Part shown: piece after piece, positions 53,001 to 63,830 of the stretch
Numbering within the stretch: the first letter of the stretch is position 1
Layout of the letters: the number at the start of each line of letters is the position of its first letter
Position numbers and translations under genes: made by a program
The notes under the pieces: model-generated
Databases searched by the model: none
The model's input: the letters and a program-made list of their open reading frames with translations, nothing else
What the model was told of the DNA's origin: nothing
Assembly: GCA_964023205.1 (NCBI GenBank)
Contig: OZ026835.1
Location: forward strand, 17,752,414-17,816,413
Direction of reading: 5' to 3'
DNA from: Lutraria lutraria
Taxonomy: Eukaryota > Mollusca > Bivalvia > Venerida > Mactridae
Length of the DNA: 64,000 nt

Positions 53001-56000
53001 ACCACAGATTTTGCCATGTCAATAAATTTCTCTAGTCCAGCCCACATCTGATGCTCATCATCAAATTTTGACTTGACTGCTGTAGAAAGGTTTTTATTAG
53101 TTACAGTCTGTGACAGATTGTTTAATGATTCTGGTTCTGAACTTGGTACAAGATATTTACCAATCTGTAACATTACATCCTTACATAATCCTAATTTACG
53201 ACTTGCTGATACGTTCTTCATTACCTCTGTTGCATTATGTCGAACTTTCCTGTAAATAAACAAAAACAATTAAAGCTGATGATAAAAACATCTTTTTTCA
53301 TTTTTCCAGGATTATCATACAATCACTTCATGAAACAATTAAACATTTGAAAATAATAAATATATACAAGCTACAAATATGGAGTACACAAACTTGTCAT
53401 TATGTAGGCAAATAACCAATATAGCTGTTGTTTCACAGTTAATGGTGAAGTATACAAAAGTAGTAAACATGATTAAAGCTGACACATAACAAGGCAATCA
53501 TATAGCTACATATAATTTAGATTTCTGAAGTACAATGCAATTCATGAAGTTATTGAATTTGTCATTTATGGTGTAGCTATTTCATGCATTACCTGCAGTG
53601 TGATGTTTTCATACAACACAACAACATAGGTATAAGACTGTCAGTACCAATCACCATGGAGACACCAGAATCATTGGTTGTCAGGGACGATAACAAATGA
53701 AATGCCGCACACTGTGGACCACTGTAAAATAAAGATGCATGTATTATTGAATCATAACACAAGAGTAATGTTACATCATAATAACTAACAAAACATAACA
53801 GACAATATAGCAGACTACTTAAAATCAGCAAATACAAAAATGTAACAGGGTTTCATTATGATTTCAATTCATCAAAACTCAAGTTAAAAAACAAGCAGTA
53901 TTTATTATACAGAGGACAACTTCTTAGGTCATGAACTAGTCATTGGTTGCTAATTCACAGACAATGAATGACAATATATGAAGATGTGTCACTGTCATGA
54001 TAAAGTTAACTTGAATGGAAGAGAAAAAAGGAAGAATCATGTAATAAATGACAATACTACACATGGAAGATATACATACCAGGGACCCTCACGTATAATA
54101 CTAACAGTGATTGGTATAGCACTATTATCTATGAGATCTGATGGTATACAGTCAGTATGTGATAAAACCCGGGTTAGAATCTCTACATATACCTCCTGTC
54201 AAATATAAACATGTAACATGATTAACAACTAACACATCTGTTAACATAATTACTTAACAAAATTTGATTATCAGACAAATTGATCGTTAGCTCCCAAACC
54301 AATTAAATACTATATAAAAATAGGATTTTTATCCTAAACACGTATAATATATATTAACACATATTAATCAAATATTAAATTAAATGAATAAAACTCACCT
54401 TGAATTTTGCACTAGCATTTCTCATCAATAGAACACTTGGAAGTATTTCATCTATTGTATATTGGATAAATTCTTCATGTAAAGCAAAGGATCTGAACAC
54501 ACAACAAGCAGCATATTTGACATCTAATGGTAAACTTCCACGAACCATGGATATCAACTTAGGTAACAACTTAGTCACTGAGACATCATACCAATAAGAT
54601 TTGTATTCTGTTTGTACAAATATCTGTCAATATAAGATGATACATTTATAATTGATATCCCCTAAAATATACAATAACAATTCTTGTACACAGCAATATC
54701 TCGTATGAAACAATAACAGTTTGTAGTGACATCAATCAGAATAAAATATTATACAAATATTAACTTCAACTATCTTAGGTAATAAATGTTAATCAAAATA
54801 TGTACAGTACAACCTCTCCAGAGTGGTCCTCTTTAAAATTTGAGCAAAAACCTCAAAAACCTTCAACAACAGCATAATTATTTCCCACTGCATGAGTTAA
54901 CTATTAATTTAACCTCTCTAGAGCAACAACCTCTCCACAACAACATAATTTTGCTACTCACCAAGGGTGTTGCTTTGGAGAGGTTGCACTGTATATGAAA
55001 AAAAATGAGATCATTCACTAGGTTTGAGAACAGTATGTTTACTTGTTTCAATATCTTATAAGAAACCTATCAGTTTGAAGTTTTAGACATCTGGAAAACA
55101 GATAAACAGTCCACCACATTGTGTAATACATGATAAAACAAGAACTTACAGATTCCATCAACAACAAGGCTGATCTTCTCAGTAATCTGATATCCTCTTT
55201 CAGCAAACATTCATACAAATGTTCAAGTATTTCTTTCTCTAACAGTACAACCAGATTACTTGAGTTTTTCACACATTGTTTCAGTAAAACAAGACAAGCA
55301 TCTTGAACCTGGAGTTGGCTTGTTGTTAAATAATTATATAACTGAAATATTCAAGAATATAGTATGTTAGACAATGTTGTGTAATAAAATCACTCACATT
55401 TTAAAACCTAGTAGCACATGCTAGCTGTGACAATCAAAATAATATTATGGAACTTCATTTCCATTGGCTGTTTTACGTGCCATTTGCTATAAGTTTAACA
55501 CATATTACAAAACGCGACTGCTTTTTTACCTGAGTTTGGATGTAAAAACATATGTCTTATACACAAGTGATTACAGTACATGTATATTGCTATCTTAGGA
55601 TATAAAACTTGTTACATCTCATGGATGGTACATTTTACTATTTACATGTGATTAATTAATTGATTAATTGTTTGGATGATCAAACGATTAATTGATTAGT
55701 AAAATCTTAACAAATTGATATCCCTAATGATTACATGTACAAGATATTAAAAGTACAAAATATTACATATACAGAAAGAAAAAAATTAGTAAAGAAATTA
55801 GAAAGTCTGATAAGAATACAACATGTATATAAATGTACCTGAGAAGATTGCTGTTCAGTGAGAGATTCAACTGATGTATAAGAATCTACAAGTGTCATCA
55901 TAGCCTTCTGTCTTCCAGTAGAATGTCCCTTATCTTCATATTGATGGAACATTTTCAATAAAACATCAATACTAACAGCTGTACCTGTAGTATAAAGCAA

Positions 56001-59000
56001 GGTTTTATCCTATCTTATACTACACTTATAAACTGGTTAACTTATCATCATCAAGTGACTATTGGTAGTTTTATGCACTAGAATCATTGTCTTCTTTCTT
56101 AGAAACAGAACATTTCATGAAAAGGATAACTACAAGATATACAGACCAAAATAAATATCTCTCCAGCTGAGAGCTTACAGCTTTTAAAAGAAGAACATAT
56201 AAATCATTTCACTTGTGGCGGTTGGAGTAATCAGTGATATGAATTTATAAAATAATACCTTCATCATCATCATCATTATCATCAGAATCACTGTCATACA
56301 TTGATGCTTGTTTATCTGATAATTTACTTTCATCATTTGTACATTCACAGTCTGTGTATGCAGGTTGCAGACTGGGACCATAATTCTGTGAATATTGATT
56401 CAATCTGGACAGAACATCAGTCATTGGTTCATGATCTGGATCTCTGAAATGTTTGCACAAATGTAAAGATCAAGAGTTATTATCCTTGTCTGACAACTGT
56501 AAAGTTGCCTCCCTTGACATATCATGGATAGAAGTAAAATTTTGTTGGTGGAAATTCAAGAAATATAAAACAGGATTCTCTTACATGATAAATATCCTCA
56601 CAAATAATTATAATGTCAGCAAAAACTTCTCAGTTTTGATACAACCACACCAGATAGATTTATTCAGCATATAAAACACATGGTATGGTACAATACAATA
56701 TATAAATGTTCAATGTTTATCTAAATACAGTCAAACATGAGAATAAAGGCCTCCCATGGAAAAGACAAAATGTGGCTTTTATTGACAGGTGGCATTTATT
56801 CGGAGGTCATGTTGTCCTAAATAATCAATGACAGTTTTTAAAAGATTTGCTTTATTTTACAGGAGGGCCTTAATTTGGATGAACAATGAATTTAAAAAAA
56901 ATGCAAAGTATGGGCATGGGTGCATTTTTTTGAAAGGGTACGGTCAGAATTTGTTTTTTTTTTAAAAAGAGGAAAAACAGAAGAAAATGCAGTGAAAATT
57001 TTTTTTTAATGAAGTGTGGAAAAATGTGTATGGAAATGTACGAGACAAACAAAGGGCAATAACTCCCTAACAAATAAATCAATCACAAAACCCTGATGAT
57101 ATGTGCTGTAGTGCTTGATGATAAACATTCTGTGAAAGTTTGGTGAAAACTGCATTGGAAATGAAGAAGTTCAGCACAGAACAACCTAAATGTGAAATTC
57201 AACGAAGGGCAATAACTCCCTAAAAAAAACTCAATCGCAAAACCTGGTAGATATGCACAGCAGGACTTGATGATAAACATTCTGTAAAAGTTTTGAAAAT
57301 TGAATGAGAAATGTTGGAGTAGTAGCACACGGTAGCATTTAAATTTAAAATTCAACAAAGGGCAATAACTCATGCAAAAATAATTCAATCGCAAAACCCA
57401 GACGATATGAGCACTGCAGCACTTGAAAGTTTGGTGAAAATTGCATGGGAAATGTAGAAGAAGTTGCGTACAGAAGAAAGTGTGACAGACGCACGGAAGC
57501 ATGGGTGCACAGACGGCTACCATTTTAATATCCCTCCGCTTTTGGCGGGGGTAATAACTGTTTACTTTTACCAAATAAATGAAGTGCCGTATTCTATAAC
57601 TGAATACTTTTACCAAGTAAAGTGAGTGTAATATACAATGTTGATGAACATAGAAAGAAAATGATGTAAAGCAATGATTTTATACAATGTATGTATATCT
57701 TTAATCAATGAGTAAAACTTATCAACATTTTGTATCCTTCTGTAAGCTTATTTTCAATTTGATAGATAATATTGATTTATTGATTTTACAGACACTGTGG
57801 TTTAACATGTTAAATATTTTTTATGTACTGAGATAAGATCTTAAATTTTCGAAAGATTTTTAAGTGAATGAATTCAACACAACCATCATGACATGCATAT
57901 TTAATGATGTTTCAATTACTGTTTAAACAAGTGTGTTTATTCACATGACGACACTGGTTTAAATCAATACAGATGAGTGGTTGACTTAATGTGTCATTGA
58001 TTCATTACATCAGATATTAAATAATACTGGCTCAATAAGCTAAGTACAAACTTATGAATGTAAACATAGATAAGTTATCATGGTAATTCTGTGTTTGTTA
58101 AAATATCAAGTTATATAAGGAAGAAAGTTTAAATAAAAATTTAATATGTTTAGCTTTCTAAACTTTCCAACCCAAATATCATGTTCACCATTTTCGTTAC
58201 AATGTATTTTCAGTTTGAATCCTTTACAAAAAAAGCATTTACACAATCATACAATAAATATATGGCCAGAAAGCAATAAACAATTTAATAACCTGAGTTC
58301 TGATATTCATTATCATCAAAAGACTATCATTATTTTAAATAAGCTTACTTTAATCTAGAATGCCTTTTTAACTTCAACTAATAGCAAGAAAAGGAGACTT
58401 CCTGTTATTTGTTTAACAGAATGTCCATACAATGTCATGTAGCAGCTATATGCATGTGAGTATACATCAATATTATATATAATATGTCAGTTTCATTGAT
58501 TGATATTAGACTTTGTAAACATCAAGTACATGTAATGTATCAATTCCAGACATCAATCCAGTAATGAAAAAGTACACACACTCTTGACATCTCTAATACT
58601 TGATGTCTGTAGAGTGAGCTATTTACAGTTGATGTTTAGTAATATACAGCAGCAGTATAATACACTAGTTACAAACAAAAAGTCTACACATGTGCAGACA
58701 AACCTGGGTTAGCAGTCACCTCCGAATAAAGGCCACCCTGTGAATAAAGGCTATTCTTTACAAAACAGTCATTATTTTGAACAAAACGACCCCCAAATAA
58801 AGGCCACCTGTCATAGGTGGCCTTTGTTCACAGGTTTGACTGTACTTCTAAGACGGATATAACAAAAATAGTTGATTGAATACAAGTACTTACATATCAA
58901 GATCATTTATCAATGTATTGTTTTCATATCTGGACAGAGGTCTTAAAGAACTCTGTGGTCTACTATAGGCACTGGTAGGTCGACTTGATACTTTACTGAT

Positions 59001-60077
59001 TCCAGTGTCAGATCTTGGGCCAAGTGGTGGCTTAGGAGAAATGCTGGTAGGTACAGGTGTTGTACTAGGTGGGTAAGGACTCTCACTTAAAGGTCTACTG
59101 GTGTTCATTGGTACATTATATAGACTACTGTGAGGTCTAAATAGCCCTCCTCTGTTCTGTGCATGAGTTATGAGTAAACCATCATTTACATCTGAACAAA
59201 TAGACAATATGCATATCGAGGGTTCAACGCAACAGTGTCATAACTCATATTGAAATGAGAACAAGTTACTACAGTGTTGCGCTGAGCACTCGATATAAAA
59301 CATTATTACACAGCAATAAAAATAGCTGAAAAGAACATACTGTAAACTACTTTATCACTAGGAATCTTAGAGTTAACTGAATACAGCACTGAACAAGTTC
59401 AATCATTAACATTAATACTACAGATAAGGAAATATCTAATTTCAGATCAAATTTAACCAAATATAAAGTACCAGTATGTGTAATAAGAGGAGGAAATTAT
59501 ATCCTGATGCTGTGCTCTAACTGGCTACCTCCTGCTTGCAAGTCAGATGCTCCACCAACTGAGCTAATAGGGCTTCATGGTTAATATCACAGTCAATTTA
59601 TTTATACAAATACTATACATGTATATTAAATTTGTACTGCTACATTCATGGACTTCCTTTTTATTCAAAGTAATTTATTTTGATAACCTCAGGCTCTTTA
59701 GCTTCACCCTAGCTCTAGGACTCCCAAAGCTAGTAACACACTCATGGCACCTTATGTTATAGGACAAGCAAAATTATTTATCTGAACTCGAACCCGTGAA
59801 CTACTGCTTGCATGCCAAATGCTGAATATACCAACTGAGCCACATAATTATGTAAAAATGATTTAAGCAAATTATGAAAAAGTTACATACTTAAATCAAT
59901 GTCCTTGAAAGGTGACTCAATGAAGTCCTGGTGATGATACATTGGTCCCTTATAGTCAGTTACTTCTGGAGTCTTGGACTCAAGTCTAATAGCACTTCCA
60001 CCAACCAACATAATGTCTGCAGGCTGTGTTACTCTTTCATTGCTAGACATGTTACGATGACCCTGACTACAAGACAT
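47066..60077 (-). CDS. Armadillo/HEAT-like solenoid protein, unidentified
   Basis: Eighteen phase-consistent GT-AG exons encode 1178 residues: 60077-59891, 59191-58894, 56443-56259, 55984-55839, 55341-55150, 54623-54399, 54195-54080, 53721-53593, 53249-52990, 52511-52307, 52044-51423, 50870-50770, 50627-50407, 50068-49842, 49343-49247, 48341-48186, 47681-47599 and 47152-47066. The first 165 residues are disordered (SRPTSAYSRPQSSLRPLSR), followed by an Asp-rich run. Helical Leu/Val-rich repeats then fill much of the protein (ILEHLYECLLKEDIRLL, TKLLPKLISMVRGSLP, MPRLIDFLRVNEDNELLE). The end is RPMSAP then a basic tail. The start is the first ATG in an exon with an acceptor just upstream, so a 5' untranslated exon is likely. 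I do not recognise a named orthologue. Confidence 0.85.
48365..49130 (+). repeat. 34/42-bp intronic minisatellite
   Basis: Tandem units around gaatcattatatattataca then tgtata, first with a short 34-bp form (48365-48750) and then a 42-bp form carrying aaaactatatgctct (48750-49120). The array fills most of the intron between the exons at 48186-48341 and 49247-49343 of the solenoid gene. Confidence 0.92.
49672..49798 (+). mobile_element. SINE, 5'-truncated copy
   Basis: The 3' body only: gatgggagtctattactggt, then a run matching the copy at 21501 (ttaggtgaactg, cctcatatgactctgactgt) and a (caaa)n tail (aaacaaacaaacaaacaaac). The tRNA-like head is missing, as expected after incomplete reverse transcription. 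Confidence 0.85.
50236..50376 (-). mobile_element. Possible second tRNA-derived SINE
   Basis: Read on the minus strand, 50376-50310 resembles a tRNA: gtggtttaggggtagagcat (A-box-like), a ctcctaa anticodon-like loop and gtttcgaatccc (B-box-like). Stem pairing is poor. It continues into unrelated sequence without a clear tail. More likely a decayed SINE head than a working tRNA gene. Confidence 0.5.
50962..51187 (-). mobile_element. tRNA-derived SINE, minus-strand copy
   Basis: Reverse complement of the family at 21501: B-box as ggctcgaacccacgag, body catatgaggcagacaattca and gtaagcaactgtctac, and an A-rich tail that appears on the plus strand as cttttgtttgttttgag. The head is truncated by about 20 bp at 51187 (ttaaccat), inside the A-box. 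It sits in an intron of the solenoid gene. Confidence 0.85.
51423..52044 (-). other. Largest exon of the solenoid gene
   Basis: A 622-nt exon: amphipathic helices first (LTQAIWDKVGMVATDLLLSY, LTLINKLLELILCSSLC), then a basic Ser/Lys-rich linker (SSKNRSKSPNKLKSFSTS) and a GLHGPGGRNS loop, then helices with several Cys. The linker probably joins two solenoid blocks. Conservation cannot be judged here. Confidence 0.8.
52615..52789 (-). mobile_element. Pogo/Tigger-like MITE, family A copy 4
   Basis: A 175-bp element with TA on both sides (52613-52614, 52790-52791). Ends cagtgcaacctctccagagc and gctctgaagaagttgtactg. The interior has ggaggttgttgctc twice. This is the best-preserved copy with both target duplications. 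Confidence 0.9.
54805..54991 (+). mobile_element. Pogo/Tigger-like MITE, family A copy 5
   Basis: Starts cagtacaacctctccagagt after TA and ends ttggagaggttgcactg before TA (54992-54993). Orientation is opposite to copy 4. It lies in an intron of the solenoid gene. Confidence 0.9.
56728..56876 (-). mobile_element. Pogo/Tigger-like MITE, family B copy 2
   Basis: Starts cagtcaaacatgagaataaa after TA (56726-56727). Shares attgacaggtggca and ctaaataatcaatgacagtt with the copy at 46436. The right end is lost in aggagggccttaatttgg. Confidence 0.7.
57050..57545 (+). repeat. Interspersed repeat of about 152-bp units
   Basis: Three units starting aagggcaataactcc (about 57052, 57204, 57357) with ttgatgataaacattctgt and gaaagtttggtgaaaa inside. 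It ends with ttttaatatccctccgcttt and tggcgggggtaata. Such motifs are common in bivalve genomes as I recall, but I cannot name the element. The minus-strand open frame 57083-57616 is a reading of this repeat. Confidence 0.75.
58695..58842 (-). mobile_element. Pogo/Tigger-like MITE, family B copy 3
   Basis: Left end cagacaaacctgggttagca, right end tgttcacaggtttgactg followed by TA (58843-58844). Inside are cgaataaaggccaccctgtg and aaataaaggccacctgtc. Confidence 0.85.
59512..59580 (-). other. tRNA-like sequence (Ala type), degenerate
   Basis: On the minus strand: ccctattagctcagttggtg, gagcatctgacttgcaagca. This matches the D-arm and anticodon arm of tRNA-Ala(TGC)-like genes. The T-arm side (taccc-free gtagccagttagagcac) has no good B-box. 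Likely a tRNA pseudogene or SINE head. Confidence 0.5.
59790..59850 (-). other. tRNA-like sequence, second copy
   Basis: Minus strand: tgtggctcagttggtatatt (A-box), catttggcatgcaagcagta, then acgggttcgagttc (good B-box). It lies about 40 bp from the solenoid exon at 59891, in the same intron and orientation as the copy at 59512-59580. Anticodon stem pairing is weak, so a SINE head or pseudogene is likelier than a working tRNA. Confidence 0.5.
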
Positions 60078-60083
60078 GTTTCC

Positions 60084-60572
60084 CTGAGAGTAAAATATAA
60101 TCATTAAATAGTTTAGCACTCATCAAATATATAAGCTGAATTATTTCCCCAAAGTTAGTCCAAAAACTTGAAACAATCAACAAACTGAAAAAAATATTTT
60201 GTAAAACCTACCACACAAGCCTAAATCAGTATATATCTTATGCCATTTGTCAGTGTATCTGGAGAGACAATTAATTTCCAGTAGTTTTAATGATAATGAA
60301 TTACGGGACAAAATGTCCAGTCAATAACACTTTACAGTAGATGCACGCGTAACCTATGTAAACAACTTTCATTCTGTGACAGGGATCTGTTATTATTATG
60401 TGTATCAACTGGTCGCAGTTATATCTTCAAACGGCGTGCTGATGAAGTTTATTGTACAATAAATATTTATTTTACTGTTTTTGTGCTTTAATTGTTCACG
60501 TTGGTGCTATTAAAGGCTTATTAATTAAACGAGTAAACTACCATAATGAGAAGATCCCTAACTCTATTCAAG
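60084..60572. promoter_or_regulatory. Likely bidirectional promoter
   Basis: Start codons of the solenoid gene (60077, -) and PCNP (60573, +) are 495 bp apart and point outward. No TATA box is obvious. The PCNP start is in aagatggctgacg, a YY1-like initiator context common at translation starts of TATA-less genes. GC rises modestly between 60330 and 60610. A 5' untranslated exon of the solenoid gene should lie here, because its first coding exon begins with an acceptor at 60084. Confidence 0.55.
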
Positions 60573-63342
60573 ATGGCTGACGTTGGAACAGATCCGGCGA
60601 GTGGTAAGATTAAATTGTTAAATGCTGTTTCTTGGAAACGCTGTTTTATTAATCGGATGAAAATAACAAAGCAAGTGTTTCTCTATTTTGTTATTCATCT
60701 GTTTTACACATGATTAGGAAAACATCACGTGCATAAACAAACGGGATTTATAATGAGTAGACGTATTTTGAATGAAACGAACTGATCAATCCGTTTTCGG
60801 ACATAGAATACAATCTGTTGATGTGTTTACATTGCTGAAAGTAATGTTTTTTCCTGATATGAATATCGAGACATGTATGTAATGCTAGTAATTCTAATTT
60901 GACTTCTTGCTGACCCAAATAGTTTAATTAGTTGGACTAAGTAATTGGCATTCATTTCACAAGCCTGGCAGTGAGGTTATAAAAGTTAAAACTTGACAAC
61001 AACTTCAACAAGTCTCCGAGCTCAAATCTCTATTGATAATATATTCCATTCCCCAAAGTATTATGGTTGAAAAGACAGAGTTGATTCATGTCAAAGTCTA
61101 CTCCATTAACTGGTGTAAAGGTAATTGTACAAATGCTATTGAGTAATTGACAACTACAAATTTATTTCCGGCCGTTTCGTTTCTCATAGTGTCACAAGAT
61201 TTGTCACAAGATTTTAAAGGAAGTGAAGTAACTTAGTAAGACATTACTTGGTTGATAAGCTGTCAAACTCTATTTTACAAAAAAGTGTTTGATCAATATT
61301 GGATTTGTGAAAGATAATCATGTGGTTGAATAATGCTAAATTTAGAAGAATGAAAGGTTAATTAATGCATAACAACTTGTAACTAGTCTTATCTAGTCTG
61401 AAAATTCTAACATTTTTTGGTAGTATGCATTCCAAATTTTGAATAGTAATTTGTATCCTCACATTTTTTCAATTTTCTCAGTTTCTACTCAGCAGGGTCG
61501 GATAACATTGTTAATCCACAGAAGCGAAAGAGTGATGTTGATGAATCAACAGATGTATCAAGTGTCAAGATGGGCAGGATAGAATCACCTGTAAAGGGCA
61601 AAATTTCAATGTCAATAGGAAAAAAGCCTGGAATAAGTATGAATATTGGTGGCATGAAGAAAGCTAGTGTTGCTCCCATAAAGATGTCACTGTCTGCACA
61701 GGTATGATTGTATAGAAATGATTTTGTGTATATTATATTTTATAATTACATTTTTGAAATCCTTACCTATTTTGAGCACATTTTGCATAATATGCGTAAG
61801 TACTGACTTATTATAATGTATACAGCTCCTCTAAATACAGTTGATCTGTGTCCTGAACTATGATCTTTATTTGTTATTCTTTCTTATATATTTTTGTCTC
61901 ATTTCCTGAAACTATGGAAGACCAACCAGTTAAAAAGTTAACATATCTTCAGTTATGCTGCAGATTAACTTTTTATTAACCAAATAGGAACCAGGTTTCT
62001 AAGATTGTTAGGCTTTGTAAAATGCATATTTAAAACATTGTTCTAACATAGTTAATATTTAACATGTTAATTTAATTCATTTATTTGTGTTTCAGCAACC
62101 TAAAGTGAAGGAGACAGTTGTGGTACAACCAAAATCACACAAAGTTGCCTCCGTGTTCAATGAAGACAGTGAGGTTAAACATTTTATATAAATACAAATG
62201 TATATATTATGTCCTGCAAGCCAACAATTTTTAAGTATCATTCTGTAATCACATACATGTCATTGAGAATGAAGAAAAACATACCCGGTAGTAAAGATAT
62301 TCATTACATTATGTTGTAACCTAACTGATTTAACAAAATTTCACTATTTATATTGAAACAATTAAGTAATTATACAGTGTTAATTACAAACATATTCTAC
62401 TGTGATGACATCATGTCTATGGTCTATATGGTCAGGGGCATTATATGCCGATAATACCAATAAACTTAAACTATGAATTAGTTTGTTATAAATGTGTTAT
62501 ACGTCATGTTGAGAGGGATTTAAAGAATTGTGCATGTGCTGTTATTGATAAGATAAAAACCCAAATTATATTGCAGAGTGATGAGGAAGAAATGCCAATG
62601 GAAGCCAAAATGAGAATGAGAAATGTTGGCAGGTAGGTTCTAGCATTTATCCTTAATATAGTGAATCTTTCATTTATATACATTGGAAAGGCAAAGAATT
62701 GGAATTTTTAAGAAAGAAGTACATATAATCTCTTAAAATGAATGTGGTATTTAATGTTTCATTTGATACAACTACTTTATCTGTAAAACCAAACACAGAC
62801 AGATAATAGATACTTTAAAGAAATTCCATGTGATTGTGTCTGTCCTGAATCATGCTCATGAGAAGTCCTCATGTACAAGAATAAACCAAGTGTGAATTAT
62901 GAAATATGCCATAAGATTTTTATGCAAACTATTCATATATTTGTTCAAATTTAAAAAAGGTCCAACAGCTATGAGACATAGTGTTGAATTATGTTTTTAA
63001 ATGGATGACTGTTAATTTTATAATATTAATAACCTTATTGTGAAAATGATGTTAGTTTAATAGCTTTAGTTTCTAGATATCATGTTACTTTTACTATGAA
63101 ATGATAAAAGATGTTGTAGTGTTCGGACATTGTGTATGTCTTTCTTTCTTAACTGATTAATAACCTGCATCATAGTATTGTGTAAAAGTATGAGAAAAAT
63201 TATTTGCAGAGAAACACCGACTGCATCTGGACCAAATTCATTTGGGAAGGGCAATTTAGGATTTTGTGACAGAACAAAAATGATTGAAAGAGAACTTAAA
63301 AAACAAATGGAAGAACTTGGTGAAAAGTCTGAAAAAAAGTGA
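60573..63342 (+). CDS. PEST proteolytic signal-containing nuclear protein
   Basis: A small conserved nuclear protein of animals. In mammals PCNP is a PEST-rich substrate of ubiquitination linked to cell-cycle control. Five exons (60573-60603, 61493-61701, 62096-62173, 62577-62632, 63210-63342), all GT-AG and in phase, encode 168 residues (human about 178). Diagnostic matches are EEMPMEAKMRMRNVGR (human EEMPPEAKMRMKNIGR) and ETPTASGPNSFGKG. The N-terminal part has the basic PQKRKSDVDE, and the middle has KKASVAPIKMSLSAQ and VASVFNEDSES. I chose the ATG in aagATGG at 60573 because it gives MADVG, like human MADGK; an in-frame ATG at 60546 would add nine residues. Exon 2 has a tandem cagcag acceptor. 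Confidence 0.95.
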
Positions 63343-63830
63343 TTTGTAAAGAAAATAGAACTGGAATCTACTTAGAATAAATCACTGAATGATCTGTGCC
63401 ATGTATGGTGATGGTATGCAAACATTCAGCATTAAGAACTGGGCAACATTCTTCAGGATTTAGTGAAGTTTGTGGAAATGTGTTCTCAATAGAAAATTGT
63501 GCTCATTCCCTGATAATAGACCATTTGTTACAATAGTTCAGTCTTTGGATTCTATTATCACAGTATTTCAATTTTGTTTGCTGTATTAGATTCATCAACT
63601 GGTCTGCATTACTTAATTTGATGAACAGAACTTGGAAGTAACCGAATAAATAAATCTACAGGTTGATACTAATCCAGAGGAAGTTTTAAGATACAATTTC
63701 TGAAATCTATTTCTAGAAAAGTATCCATGTTTGCCCAGTCTCTCCAAATTCACTCTGAATTACTTATTTCACAGTATTTGCTTGTTGATATTACTTTTCA
63801 TATAACATATAATAAAAGCGTACTTTTTGA
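63343..63830 (+). other. PCNP 3' UTR with poly(A) signals
   Basis: AATAAA occurs soon after the stop (63377), in ccgaataaataaat near 63644, and at 63811-63816. The last fits a full-length 3' end near 63830. Confidence 0.5.

Noticed and set aside
57083..57616. 177-codon minus-strand ORF
   Set aside because: It is a translation of the 152-bp interspersed repeat, rich in Cys and Phe, with no known domain.
61485..61679. Minus-strand ORF opposite PCNP exon 2
   Set aside because: It is the antisense shadow of a firmly supported exon.
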